A DNA stretch of 64,000 nucleotides. Origin: Gloeotrichia echinulata CP02. GTDB taxonomy: Bacteria > Cyanobacteriota > Cyanobacteriia > Cyanobacteriales > Nostocaceae. This document shows positions 8,321 to 16,876 of the stretch, piece after piece. Under the pieces are notes generated by a model. The model saw only the letters and a program-made list of their open reading frames with translations. It was not told where the DNA came from and did not search any database. The stretch covers positions 1,674,001-1,738,000 of the forward strand of contig CP051187.1 of NCBI GenBank assembly GCA_038087035.1. The letters run 5' to 3'. Within the stretch, counting starts at the first letter, position 1; the number at the start of each line of letters is the position of its first letter. The position numbers were made by a program, and so were the translations under genes.

Positions 8321-8815
8321 ATGAGTGAGAGCGAAAAAATCCAAGCTGAATACGAAAAATTCCCCAAACAATTCCAAAGTATCATCATTAGCACTGTTAA
8401 CCAACAAAACATACCCAACGCCAGTTATTCACCCTTCATCATCGACGAATTCAAAAATATCTATATTTACATCAGCGGTTTAGCCACACACACCCAAAAT
8501 ATCAATACCAATCCCCATGTGAGCGTGCTATTTATCGATGATGAAACTAACACTAACAATATATTTGCCCGGCGTCGTCTAAACTTTGACTGTATAGCCA
8601 CACTCATAGACCATGAAACTGACCATTGGCATCAAATCGTTGATCAATTTCAAGAGCGGTTTGGTCAAACGATTGAGATTTTGCGCGGCTTACCTGACTT
8701 TCGGATTTTCCAGCTAACTCCCCAATCAGGTCGTTTTGTAATTGGTTTTGGAAACATTTATAATATCAACGGTGATAACCTCCATCAACTTGTGCAGATC
8801 ACACCAGATAAATAA
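8321..8815 (+). CDS. HugZ-like / pyridoxamine-phosphate-oxidase-fold protein
   Basis: A 164-residue protein with the split-barrel FMN-binding-like fold. It shows a N-terminal strand pair with SYSPFIIDEFKNIYIYISGL, the segment NPHVSVLFIDDE, an RRRLNFDC strand, and the HugZ-type C-terminus GRFVIGFGNIYNI. HugZ proteins bind or degrade heme, while others of the fold are flavin oxidoreductases. The residues deciding between these cannot be judged here. It appears monocistronic, with no membrane or signal segment. Heme-related function is a family expectation only. Confidence 0.78.
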   Translation: MSESEKIQAEYEKFPKQFQSIIISTVNQQNIPNASYSPFIIDEFKNIYIYISGLATHTQNINTNPHVSVLFIDDETNTNNIFARRRLNFDCIATLIDHETDHWHQIVDQFQERFGQTIEILRGLPDFRIFQLTPQSGRFVIGFGNIYNINGDNLHQLVQITPDK

Positions 8816-8996
8816 GGGTAACACCTGCGCCTTACCCCCATGTATGAATGCAGGGGCTTCTACGGCGTGTTCGCGTAGCGTCACGAAGTGAAGACTTTGG
8901 TGACAAAGCCTAAACCTAGGAGATGGAAATCACCAATGACAAAAGACAAATGAAGACCCTTATCAGTAGTTTCCGTGTATCTACTTACTTAATTTT

Positions 8997-9881
8997 ATGC
9001 TTCAGTTTCAACCTCCTGGCTTTGGGCATAAAGTAATCAATACCTCTCTGGGTGCAATGGTTTACTATACCCAAACGACTGCACCCTGGACGAACGCTGA
9101 TACTGAAGATTTACCGCCGCTATTGTTCTTGCATAACTTTGGTGGCGGAGCTTCTGCTTATGAATGGTCTAAAGTTTATCCAGCATTTACGCCCAATTAC
9201 CGTATATTAGCCCCAGATTTAATCGGTTGGGGAGAATCGGCTCATCCAGTGCGGGATTACCAAATTCAAGATTATCTCACCACAATTACAGAATTTATCA
9301 TCCAAACCTGTCGCCAGCCTGTGACAGTCGTAGCCTCTTCATTAACAGCGGCTTTAACTATCCGCCTTGCTATTAACCAACCCAACTTATTCCAAGCACT
9401 GTTTCTGGTATCTCCCTCTGGATTTGATGACTTTGGCCAAGGTGCGGGACGTAGACTTCCACTTCCAATTATCAATACACCACTGTTAGATCATTTAATT
9501 TATGCTCTAGGAGCAGAAAATGAATTTGCAGTGCGTAACTTTTTGCAAAGTTTTCTTTTTGCTAAACCAGAACGAGTATCACCAGAAATGGTGCAGGCTT
9601 ATTTAACCTCCGCACAACAGCCTAATGCCAAATTTGCCGCCTTGGCATTTTTGCGCGGCGACCTTTACTTTGACCTGAGTTTATATATTCAGCAACTAAC
9701 AATTCCCACAGTCATTTTTTGGGGCGAACAAGCACAATTTACCAACATCAAATTAGGACGACGCTTGGCAAGTTTAAATATCAACGCCATTCGAGATTTT
9801 TACGCGATCGCCAATACCGGAATCCTACCCCATCTAGAAATGCCAGAGGTCATCATCGGTTTGTTGTATCGCGATCTTTAG
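8997..9881 (+). CDS. Alpha/beta hydrolase
   Basis: A 294-residue alpha/beta-hydrolase-fold protein. The oxyanion-hole strand FLHNFGGGASAYEW lies near residue 45, LAPDLIGWGESAHP near 75, and the nucleophile elbow near 112 reads VVASSLTAAL. The elbow has Ala and Thr where GxSxG normally has Gly, as in several plant and cyanobacterial hydrolases. The late Asp/His region (VIFWGEQAQF; TGILPHLEMPEVI) supplies the acid and His114-type positions expected at the end of the fold. No signal peptide. Substrate unknown. The start is the ATG at 8997, after a stretch containing dispersed palindromic repeats. Confidence 0.82.
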   Translation: MLQFQPPGFGHKVINTSLGAMVYYTQTTAPWTNADTEDLPPLLFLHNFGGGASAYEWSKVYPAFTPNYRILAPDLIGWGESAHPVRDYQIQDYLTTITEFIIQTCRQPVTVVASSLTAALTIRLAINQPNLFQALFLVSPSGFDDFGQGAGRRLPLPIINTPLLDHLIYALGAENEFAVRNFLQSFLFAKPERVSPEMVQAYLTSAQQPNAKFAALAFLRGDLYFDLSLYIQQLTIPTVIFWGEQAQFTNIKLGRRLASLNINAIRDFYAIANTGILPHLEMPEVIIGLLYRDL

Positions 9882-10162
9882 CTTTAACTCAAAGGTTTGA
9901 CGACTTATATCAAACTATACTCCTGTCGCGTACTTGTATTTATTGTAATACATTTTCAGCAGTTTTCTAGCGGGAAGGGAGTAGCTACCTTGGCTTCATC
10001 TGCCTAAAAAATTGACTTTTCAAATCCTTTCTGATAATTTGATACAGGCTTTAAAAAGCTGACGGCTAAAGGCTGTCCAGTCGTGTGTCCATAGTTGCAC
10101 TTACCCCGTAGCGTGAGGTATGAGCAGAATGCTTACTCAAAATCAGTCAGGAAAGTAGGTTT

Positions 10163-11986
10163 ATGGTATTACCCAATCAGTTAGGTAGAAATATTTTAAT
10201 TTTAGCTATTGTTACTTTTATTGCTCATTTTTGGCACTATCAAAATTTAGGACTATACGAAGATGATTATTTTTTAATAGCTCAACCCATGTCCATGAAT
10301 CTGCATGATTTTGGTGATTTCTTTAAATGGCATATTCTCAATTATGATTCAACAGAAGGTCGTCCTTTACTCTATATTATTGAGTTTTTAGTCGGTTTTT
10401 TAGGTAAGTTGTTTGCAGATTTCCAATTCCTTTATTTGATAAATTATCTTGTTATTTTCATCAACAACATTTTAGTATATTTATTTCTGACTTCTCTTTG
10501 GAGGCAACCAATTTTTATCATAACAGGAACTCTAGCTTTTACTCTATTTCCAGCAGACACCAATCACGCATATTTAACTCATGTATTTCTGTATTCATCT
10601 TTGACATTTTTATTGTTAGCTTTTCTCTCTTATTTCTCTGGTAGACAGTTATTATCCTACTTGCTTATTTTTGCATCCCTTTTATGCTATGAAACTATGT
10701 TGCCACTTTTTATTACTGCTCCGTTATTTAAAAATCAGTGGAACAAAAACTTATTCAAAGAGATGCTTAGACATACCCTGATTCTAGCAGCCATGTTAGC
10801 AGCAACTGCAGTTGTACGGAAGATAACAGGTGAAGCCAGAGTTGATGGGTTAGATATTATAAAACTTATTCTTATTCCCGTTCGTCAAATGCTCATCGGG
10901 CCTTTTATAAGTTTAAGTATGTTTTTATATCGTCCTGCTCAGACTCTCCTCAATTTGAAAGGAGAGTTATTGGTCTTTGTCCCTCTATCTGTTTTGGGCT
11001 TTACTTTACTTTTATCTAATCTGAAGATTGCAGCAGAAGATAATAAAACTGAAGATAATACACCTATTTTATCACCGATTAAAAAGTTAGCGTTTTTGGG
11101 ATTAACGTTATTAGTTTTATCTTATCCTCTATTTTTTACTGTTGCAGCTACTGAAATTAATGGACGTAATTCGCGGGTACATACGACAGCAGCATTAGGA
11201 GCTTCAATCTTAATTGGTTTGCTCTGTTATCTGATTATTAATCTATGCAATAATAACAATCTGGCAAAAAATATAGCTAATACGGGGTTGGCTGTATTTT
11301 TATCCTTAATATTAGGATTTGGCTTAATAGTACAGCAAGAAAATCAGAAAACTTGGGAATATCAACGGGCTTTTTGGACTGATGTTATACATCTTGCTCC
11401 AGATATTGAGCCAGACACAATAATTTTAGTTGACAGCCCTCATTTAAATACTGGAAAGCATTTACACTCTTTTATTGAGTGGGGTGTTCCTATGACATTG
11501 AGACAAATTTATAACTTTCCTAAAACTTGGGAACGTCTTGATGAGTTACCTCAAGGTAAAGATAAACCTAGATGGTACTTTTGGCAGAAATATACATTTT
11601 ATCCTAAAGTATACAGGCTGAGTCTCGACTGGCAGGACACAATAGCAAATCAAGGTAAATTCGATTTTAACCCTAATAGCAAGGCATTTGAATATTTTCT
11701 ACAATGGGAGTCTCCTCGACTTATAGATAGTCATAATATTATTTTGTTACAGGAAGAAAATGGAAAATTATTCCGCAGAACTGCGCCTTTGAAAATTGGA
11801 AATCAAATGTTTGATTTTAAGCCTGTTTCTCAGTCAACCCTTCATTTTGAAAAAGGTCCTTTATATAGTTCCTTAATTAAACAAGATGATGAACTTCCTA
11901 TCAATTATTTTAATAGTAGGATTATCCTTAGTCATACAGAAAGAAAATTAGAAGACTTCGGAATAAAAACGAATTTTTTGGATTGA
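10163..11986 (+). CDS. Polytopic membrane protein, GT-C-like
   Basis: A 607-residue protein with about ten hydrophobic segments in the first 400 residues and a soluble C-terminal region of about 200 residues. The first extracytoplasmic loop has YEDDYFLIAQP, an acidic DD pair placed like the catalytic acidic motif of GT-C glycosyltransferases. The next gene is an evident GT39-type protein 17 bases further on, followed by GtrA, so it probably belongs to a lipid-linked glycan or surface polysaccharide operon. Donor and acceptor cannot be read. RBS-like AGGAAAGTAGG lies upstream of the ATG. It could also be a non-enzymatic membrane protein. Confidence 0.7.
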   Translation: MVLPNQLGRNILILAIVTFIAHFWHYQNLGLYEDDYFLIAQPMSMNLHDFGDFFKWHILNYDSTEGRPLLYIIEFLVGFLGKLFADFQFLYLINYLVIFINNILVYLFLTSLWRQPIFIITGTLAFTLFPADTNHAYLTHVFLYSSLTFLLLAFLSYFSGRQLLSYLLIFASLLCYETMLPLFITAPLFKNQWNKNLFKEMLRHTLILAAMLAATAVVRKITGEARVDGLDIIKLILIPVRQMLIGPFISLSMFLYRPAQTLLNLKGELLVFVPLSVLGFTLLLSNLKIAAEDNKTEDNTPILSPIKKLAFLGLTLLVLSYPLFFTVAATEINGRNSRVHTTAALGASILIGLLCYLIINLCNNNNLAKNIANTGLAVFLSLILGFGLIVQQENQKTWEYQRAFWTDVIHLAPDIEPDTIILVDSPHLNTGKHLHSFIEWGVPMTLRQIYNFPKTWERLDELPQGKDKPRWYFWQKYTFYPKVYRLSLDWQDTIANQGKFDFNPNSKAFEYFLQWESPRLIDSHNIILLQEENGKLFRRTAPLKIGNQMFDFKPVSQSTLHFEKGPLYSSLIKQDDELPINYFNSRIILSHTERKLEDFGIKTNFLD

Positions 11987-12003
11987 TGCCTTTTAATTAA
12001 ACA

Positions 12004-13650
12004 ATGAATTTAGAAAAACAAACTCCAATAGGTAAACAAATTCCCCCAATTTGGTTCAAAATATTAGTGATTTTTCTGATTGGGTTAGGCATTTTCTTTC
12101 GCTTTGCCCATTTGGATCAAAAAGCGATCTGGTACGATGAAGTTTTTACCTCTCTAGCGATTTCTGGTCATACTGTCGCTGAAGTACGACAGGAAGTTTT
12201 TAATGCGAGTGTAATTCCTGTTACTGTCTTGGATAAATATCAACACATTAACCCAGACAGAGGTGTCAATGACACGGTTCGCTATTTAATGACCTCAGAC
12301 CCACAGCATCCCCCTTTGTATTATGCGATGCTGAGATTATGGGCGCAAGTGTTTGGAGATTCACCAGTTGGATTAAGGAGTTTATCAGCAGCGATCAGTC
12401 TGTTGGTGTTTCCCAGTGTTTATTGGCTGTGTGTAGAGTTGTTCGAGTCCCCAATTGTGGGATGGATGGCGATCGCTCTCATAGCTGTTTCTCCCTTGCA
12501 AATTTTCTTAGCTCAAGATGCACGCCAATACGGTTTGTGGATGGTAACAATCCTAGTATCGAGTGCTGCCTTGCTGCGAGCTATTCGACGAGAAACTCTG
12601 GCAAGCTGGGCTATATATGCTATTACTTTAGCTTTAGGATTATATACCCATTTATTCACGGCTTTGATAGCAATAGCTCATGGTATTTATGTAATTTTTC
12701 GACAACGCTTTCGCTTTAACAAAAGTCTTGTCAATTATCTTTTGGGGACTTTATTTGGGGTATTGATTTTTCTTCCTTGGCTATTTGTAGTCATCACTCA
12801 TATCAGCACAGCGCAACAGCTAACATCATGGTTATCATCAATCAAGATGGATAATCCTTTCGATTTAATAGCTATTTTCCTGACTCGGCTCAGTCGAATA
12901 TTCTTTGATGTCAACTTGGCTTCAGATAATTCTTTTGATAATAAGTTTATTTTAGAAAGTCACAATATTTATTATAGCATTATCTCTCTGATATTTGCTT
13001 TCAACTTAATTTTGTATCTTGGGTATTTTCTAGCCAAAGAATGTACTAAATCTATAAGTCTATTTTTGGTTTTATTAGGGGGGATTCCAGCTTTATGCTT
13101 GCTGTTACCAGATCTGATTTGGGGGGGGATTCGCTCTATTACTTTTCGTTATCAGTTGCCTTTATACATCAGCATCCAGATAGCTGTCGCTTATATTTTA
13201 GCTTTCCATATCTTGTTTGAGAAGCACTGGCGGCAAAAAATTTGGCAATTCTTAATGGTTGGAGTTCTGATAATTGGGCTAGTCTCAGATGTGATGTTTT
13301 TTAAAGCTGATACTTGGTGGACACAGGCAGGCAACCAATCTTTGCAAACAACAGCTAAATATATCAATAAATTCGAGAATATTTTATTAGTAACTAACGA
13401 CAATGTTTTAAATATCGGAGTCTTTCTATACTTCAGTCATGTTTTAGAGCCAAAAATAAATTTACTAACAATACAAAGTGAGCATCTGCCGTCCCTAGCC
13501 CAAGAATTTAGCAATATCTTGTTGTGGGATTATAATCTGACGCATAGCCAAGAATTGGTGGCTCGATTTAAGGAAGATAAAACCTATTCCGTCAGTTTAA
13601 TTGACCCAGTTTCAGAACTGTGGCGAATCGAAAAACTTGAGAACAAATAA
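12004..13650 (+). CDS. GT39-family (ArnT/PMT-like) glycosyltransferase
   Basis: A 548-residue integral membrane glycosyltransferase. The first loop after membrane segment 1 has the family motif RFAHLDQKAIWYDEVFTSLA with the catalytic-type D-E pair. DPQHPPLYYAMLRLW follows near residue 100, a second hallmark of the dolichyl/undecaprenyl-phosphate-sugar-dependent mannosyl or aminoarabinosyl transferases. About eleven to twelve membrane helices follow. It probably moves a sugar from a polyprenyl phosphate carrier to an acceptor on the outer face of the plasma membrane. It sits between another GT-C-like gene and gtrA-like gene (operon). The acceptor is unknown. Confidence 0.83.
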   Translation: MNLEKQTPIGKQIPPIWFKILVIFLIGLGIFFRFAHLDQKAIWYDEVFTSLAISGHTVAEVRQEVFNASVIPVTVLDKYQHINPDRGVNDTVRYLMTSDPQHPPLYYAMLRLWAQVFGDSPVGLRSLSAAISLLVFPSVYWLCVELFESPIVGWMAIALIAVSPLQIFLAQDARQYGLWMVTILVSSAALLRAIRRETLASWAIYAITLALGLYTHLFTALIAIAHGIYVIFRQRFRFNKSLVNYLLGTLFGVLIFLPWLFVVITHISTAQQLTSWLSSIKMDNPFDLIAIFLTRLSRIFFDVNLASDNSFDNKFILESHNIYYSIISLIFAFNLILYLGYFLAKECTKSISLFLVLLGGIPALCLLLPDLIWGGIRSITFRYQLPLYISIQIAVAYILAFHILFEKHWRQKIWQFLMVGVLIIGLVSDVMFFKADTWWTQAGNQSLQTTAKYINKFENILLVTNDNVLNIGVFLYFSHVLEPKINLLTIQSEHLPSLAQEFSNILLWDYNLTHSQELVARFKEDKTYSVSLIDPVSELWRIEKLENK

Positions 13651-13681
13651 AAAAGTTTTTAAACTAGGAGAAGTAGGTTAG

Positions 13682-14194
13682 GTGTGTAAAGAACTTGAAA
13701 AGAATGAAATTAGAGAGAATCCCTATCTAGACATTAATTATCCAAGATTGCAGTTGGGTCTTTCCTGGTTGTCTATAGCTCGGTTTATGCGCTTTGGTGT
13801 AGTGGGTCTAAGTGGGGTGGCGGTAGACTTGGGAGTGTTTTATTTCCTGCACAAGCCGTTGAATTTAACGTTAACTCTTAGTGCCATGTTTTCAACAGAA
13901 GTGGCGATTATTAATAATTTCCTGTGGAATGATGTGTGGACTTTTGGTGATGTCTATCAAGAGCAGCAATCAATAAGTAAGAGGTTACAAAGGTTTTTAA
14001 AATTCAACCTGATCTGTTGTTTTGGGTTAATTTTAAATAGTTTAATCGTCAATTGGCTGTTTTATAAATTTGGAGTGAATGAGTATATCGCTAAATTGGG
14101 GGTGATCGCTGGCGTTACCCTCTGGAATTTCTGGCTCAACCTAAAGTTGAACTGGCAGGTGAGAAAAAGCGATATAGTAATAATTAATAATTAA
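13682..14194 (+). CDS. GtrA family membrane protein
   Basis: A 170-residue protein with four hydrophobic segments. The core RFMRFGVVGLSGVAVDLGVF is the GtrA signature and NNFLWNDVWTF is the conserved second-helix motif. GtrA proteins are thought to flip or assist polyprenyl-phosphate sugars. That fits the adjoining GT39 gene, 31 bases upstream on the same strand. The start chosen is GTG at 13682. A later Met at the signature would cut off a hydrophilic 40-residue leader and cannot be excluded. Confidence 0.85.
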   Translation: MCKELEKNEIRENPYLDINYPRLQLGLSWLSIARFMRFGVVGLSGVAVDLGVFYFLHKPLNLTLTLSAMFSTEVAIINNFLWNDVWTFGDVYQEQQSISKRLQRFLKFNLICCFGLILNSLIVNWLFYKFGVNEYIAKLGVIAGVTLWNFWLNLKLNWQVRKSDIVIINN

Positions 14195-14313
14195 TTATTG
14201 CCCCTAAAATCTTTTCACTTTATCATCTTGACGACAAAACCTAATAAACTGAGGGGCAGTGTTACCTTTACCCAACCCTTTAATTTTGATGATGTTGTCA
14301 TATTAAATTCTTT

Positions 14314-14426
14314 GGCGTTGCTGAATCGGAGTATAAAATCACGCGATCTTAAATTCACAAAGATTGATAGACTGAAATTTCTAGGTTTTACAGATTGCGA
14401 TCTTCATAGCTTAAATCAGCAACGCC
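14314..14426. mobile_element. 113-bp MITE with 10-bp target duplication
   Basis: Ends GGCGTTGCTGA and TCAGCAACGCC are inverted copies. TAAATTCTTT is repeated exactly outside both ends (14304-14313 and 14427-14436). The right duplication overlaps the stop codon of the neighbouring DUF5989 gene, which the duplication kept intact. No coding capacity. A weak open frame across this stretch (14198-14443) is not a gene. Confidence 0.83.
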
Positions 14427-14434
14427 TAAATTCT

Positions 14435-14599
14435 TTAAAATAACGTGTAAATAAAGGGTGCTAGCACCGATGACTGTGCAAATACGATTAAGACACCTAA
14501 TAACAATAGTGTCACGATGAGTGGAAGCAGGAAGAATTTTTGGCGATCTTTGAGAAAGCCCCATAAATCTTTGAAGAAGTCTTGTGTGGTTTCAAACAT
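14435..14599 (-). CDS. DUF5989 small membrane protein (SxtK-like)
   Basis: A 54-residue protein read by eye on the minus strand. It begins MFETTQDFFKDLWGFLKDRQ, has one strong membrane helix (FFLLPLIVTLLLLGVLIVFA), and ends APFIYTLF. This is the DUF5989 family that accompanies carbamoyltransferase and SxtJ-type genes, as sxtK does in saxitoxin clusters. Its ATG overlaps the stop of the SxtJ-like gene by one base (TAATG), so translation is coupled. Function is unknown. It probably forms a small membrane complex with SxtJ. Confidence 0.83.
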   Translation of the reverse strand: MFETTQDFFKDLWGFLKDRQKFFLLPLIVTLLLLGVLIVFAQSSVLAPFIYTLF

Positions 14600-15012
14600 T
14601 AGAAAGGTTTCTCCATGTTTTCTCTAGGTTTTACTTCACTGATAATACGATAAGTCTTTACCTCTGGATCTAACTTTCTTTTCATTGAGTCTTGATGAAA
14701 CACACCCCGCATCACCAAACCCATTGGCATCAATAAAGCATAGAAAACAACGCCCAGAATAAGGCGCGTATTAATCCAGCCCAAAACCAGGCCAATTCTC
14801 ATCCAAATTTGGTAAAGACCATTGAGTGTGGTAGGGGCAATCAATGCCCACACCCAAAGGATGGCGGCAATTGCCCAAGGTAAAATGGGTGGGGACTCGT
14901 GATGTATCAGGGGCAATAGGCTACCAAATAATCCTGCTGAGATCGTACCGCCGAGCAGTCCAAAAACCCGTAGCCCTTTTTGATCAAGTTCTCGTATTTC
15001 GTTCATCAACAT
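14599..15012 (-). CDS. SxtJ family membrane protein
   Basis: A 137-residue protein with about three hydrophobic helices (VFGLLGGTISAGLFGSLLP; ILPWAIAAILWVWALIAP; LILGVVFYALLMPMGLVMRG) and a basic C-terminal tail DSMKRKLDPEVKTY. The GLYQIWMRIGLVLGWINTR and MPMGLVMR pieces are the SxtJ hallmark. Its start overlaps the carbamoyltransferase stop by one base, and its own stop overlaps the DUF5989 start. The three therefore form a tight operon. Function is unknown, but the family always appears beside NodU/CmcH-type carbamoyltransferases. Confidence 0.84.
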   Translation of the reverse strand: MLMNEIRELDQKGLRVFGLLGGTISAGLFGSLLPLIHHESPPILPWAIAAILWVWALIAPTTLNGLYQIWMRIGLVLGWINTRLILGVVFYALLMPMGLVMRGVFHQDSMKRKLDPEVKTYRIISEVKPRENMEKPF

Positions 15013-16850
15013 TAATCTAATTCAAATTCGGTTTTCCAAGATTCATCTTGATCTATTTGGGGTTGATCGGATTTAGCAAGGAGAAAATTCTCCAACACTA
15101 AATAGTCCATCTCCGTTCTCATAAAACAGCGATAGGCATCTTCTGGTTTACAGACAATCGGTTCACCCCGGACATTAAATGATGTGTTTACTAAAACTCC
15201 ACAGCCAGTTTTTGCCTGAAAATGACGCAGCAATTCATAATACCGAGGATTGGTTTGTTGATGAACCGTTTGAATCCGAGCGGAGTAATCCACATGGGTG
15301 ACTGCGGGGATTTGCGATCGCTTCACGTTTAACTTATCAATGCCAAACAACTCCTCTTGCTCTGGTGTCATGGAAATCCGCAGTTGGGAGTTAATGGGTG
15401 CAACCAAAAGCATATAAGGGCTAGGACGGTCAAGCTCAAAGTAGTTAGAAACCTGTTCTGCTAAAACGGAAGGGGCAAAGGGACGGAAGGATTCACGGTA
15501 TTTAATTTTTAGGTTCATCACCGATTGCATTTTAGGATGACGAGGATCGCCGATGATGGAACGACCTCCCAAAGCTCGCGGGCCAAACTCCATCCTTCCA
15601 GAGAACCAACCCACGATATTTCCTTGCTCTAGAATTTTAGCAAGATCCGGCATGAGTTTGTCATCTTCTAGGTATTGGTAGGGCGCATTCACAGACTGGA
15701 GATATTCTCGAATCTCTGTTTCCCCAAAGCAAGGACCTAGATAACCCCCCCGCATAGCATCCCCATCCTGGGGAATGCGAGGCTTCTGATGATACTGATG
15801 CCAAATAGCTAATGCTGCTCCGATTGCTCCCCCTGCGTCTCCAGCGGCAGGTTGAATCCAAATATCTCGAAAATCGCTTTCTCGCAAAATGCGTCCATTG
15901 GCAACACAATTTAGGGCAACTCCACCGGCTAAACAAAGATAGTCTGTATCCAGTTCTTTCTTGACCGTTCTTGCTAAACGCAAAACGACTTCCTCAGTCA
16001 CATATTGGATAGAACGAGCCAAATCCATTTCTCGCTGGGTTAGTTTCCCCTCGCTTTGACGTGGTGAACCACCAAACAGTTCATGAAATTTAGGGGTAGT
16101 CATGGTCAACCCTGTGGTGTAGTTGAAGTAGTCCATATTCAACCGAAATGTTCCATCTTCTTTGAGATCCAAAAGATGGTTGAGGATATGGTCTACATAT
16201 TTGAGTTCACCATAGGGTGCTAAACCCATGAGTTTATATTCCCCGGAGTTGACCTTGAACCCTGTGTAGTAGGTGAAGGCAGAATAAAGTAGTCCTAAAG
16301 AGTGGGGAAAATCAATTTCCCATTGGGGAGTTAGTTGATGGTCTTCTCCCAACCAAACAGAGGTAGTTGCCCATTCTCCTACCCCATCTAAGCACAACAC
16401 CCCTGCCCGATTAAAGGGGCTGGGAAAAAAAGCAGAAGCGGCGTGTGCTTGGTGATGTTCAGTAAACAAAAGTTGGGGCAATTGCTCTGTTTTACAATCT
16501 CCAAGGGTTGCCAGTTCCTTTTTTAATAGGGTTTTTAGGTAAAGCTTTTCCTTCAACCAAACTGGCATTGCCTCAATAAAGGAAATCAATCCCTTGGGTG
16601 CGTAGGCGAGGTAAGTTTCCAGGAGGCGTTCAAATTTGACCAATGGCTTATCGTAAAAAACAATTTGGTCTACTTCTGATAATCGAATCTTTGCTTGTTT
16701 GAGACAGTAGGCGATCGCTTGTTTGGGAAATCTCGCATCATGTTTTTTGCGAGAAAAACGCTCCTCCTGAGCAGCAGCAACAATTTCACCATCTACAATT
16801 AAGGCTGCAGCGCTATCGTGATAATAAGCTGAAATTCCTATAATATGCAT
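15012..16850 (-). CDS. NodU/CmcH/SxtI-family O-carbamoyltransferase
   Basis: A 612-residue carbamoyltransferase. The N-terminal actin-like ASKHA half starts MHIIGISAYYHDSAAALIVD, with EERFSRKKHDARFP close behind, FTEHHQAHAASAFFPSPF (metal-binding His cluster) near residue 130, and the CLDGVGEW phosphate loop. The C-terminal carbamoyltransferase half has FSGRMEFGPRALGGRSI and FNVRGEPIVCKPEDA. The enzyme transfers a carbamoyl group from carbamoyl phosphate, through carbamoyl-adenylate, to a hydroxyl of a sugar or secondary metabolite. The neighbours are SxtJ-, SxtK- and SGNH/GDSL-like genes plus membrane glycosyltransferases, so a carbamoylated surface glycan is the likeliest product. No other saxitoxin genes are visible. 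Confidence 0.92.
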   Translation of the reverse strand: MHIIGISAYYHDSAAALIVDGEIVAAAQEERFSRKKHDARFPKQAIAYCLKQAKIRLSEVDQIVFYDKPLVKFERLLETYLAYAPKGLISFIEAMPVWLKEKLYLKTLLKKELATLGDCKTEQLPQLLFTEHHQAHAASAFFPSPFNRAGVLCLDGVGEWATTSVWLGEDHQLTPQWEIDFPHSLGLLYSAFTYYTGFKVNSGEYKLMGLAPYGELKYVDHILNHLLDLKEDGTFRLNMDYFNYTTGLTMTTPKFHELFGGSPRQSEGKLTQREMDLARSIQYVTEEVVLRLARTVKKELDTDYLCLAGGVALNCVANGRILRESDFRDIWIQPAAGDAGGAIGAALAIWHQYHQKPRIPQDGDAMRGGYLGPCFGETEIREYLQSVNAPYQYLEDDKLMPDLAKILEQGNIVGWFSGRMEFGPRALGGRSIIGDPRHPKMQSVMNLKIKYRESFRPFAPSVLAEQVSNYFELDRPSPYMLLVAPINSQLRISMTPEQEELFGIDKLNVKRSQIPAVTHVDYSARIQTVHQQTNPRYYELLRHFQAKTGCGVLVNTSFNVRGEPIVCKPEDAYRCFMRTEMDYLVLENFLLAKSDQPQIDQDESWKTEFELD

Positions 16851-16876
16851 TTTTATTATAGATATAAGGGCTGAGT

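Noticed and set aside
14198..14443. 81-codon plus-strand frame
   Set aside because: It runs through a MITE and antisense to the DUF5989 end. No RBS and no coding pattern.
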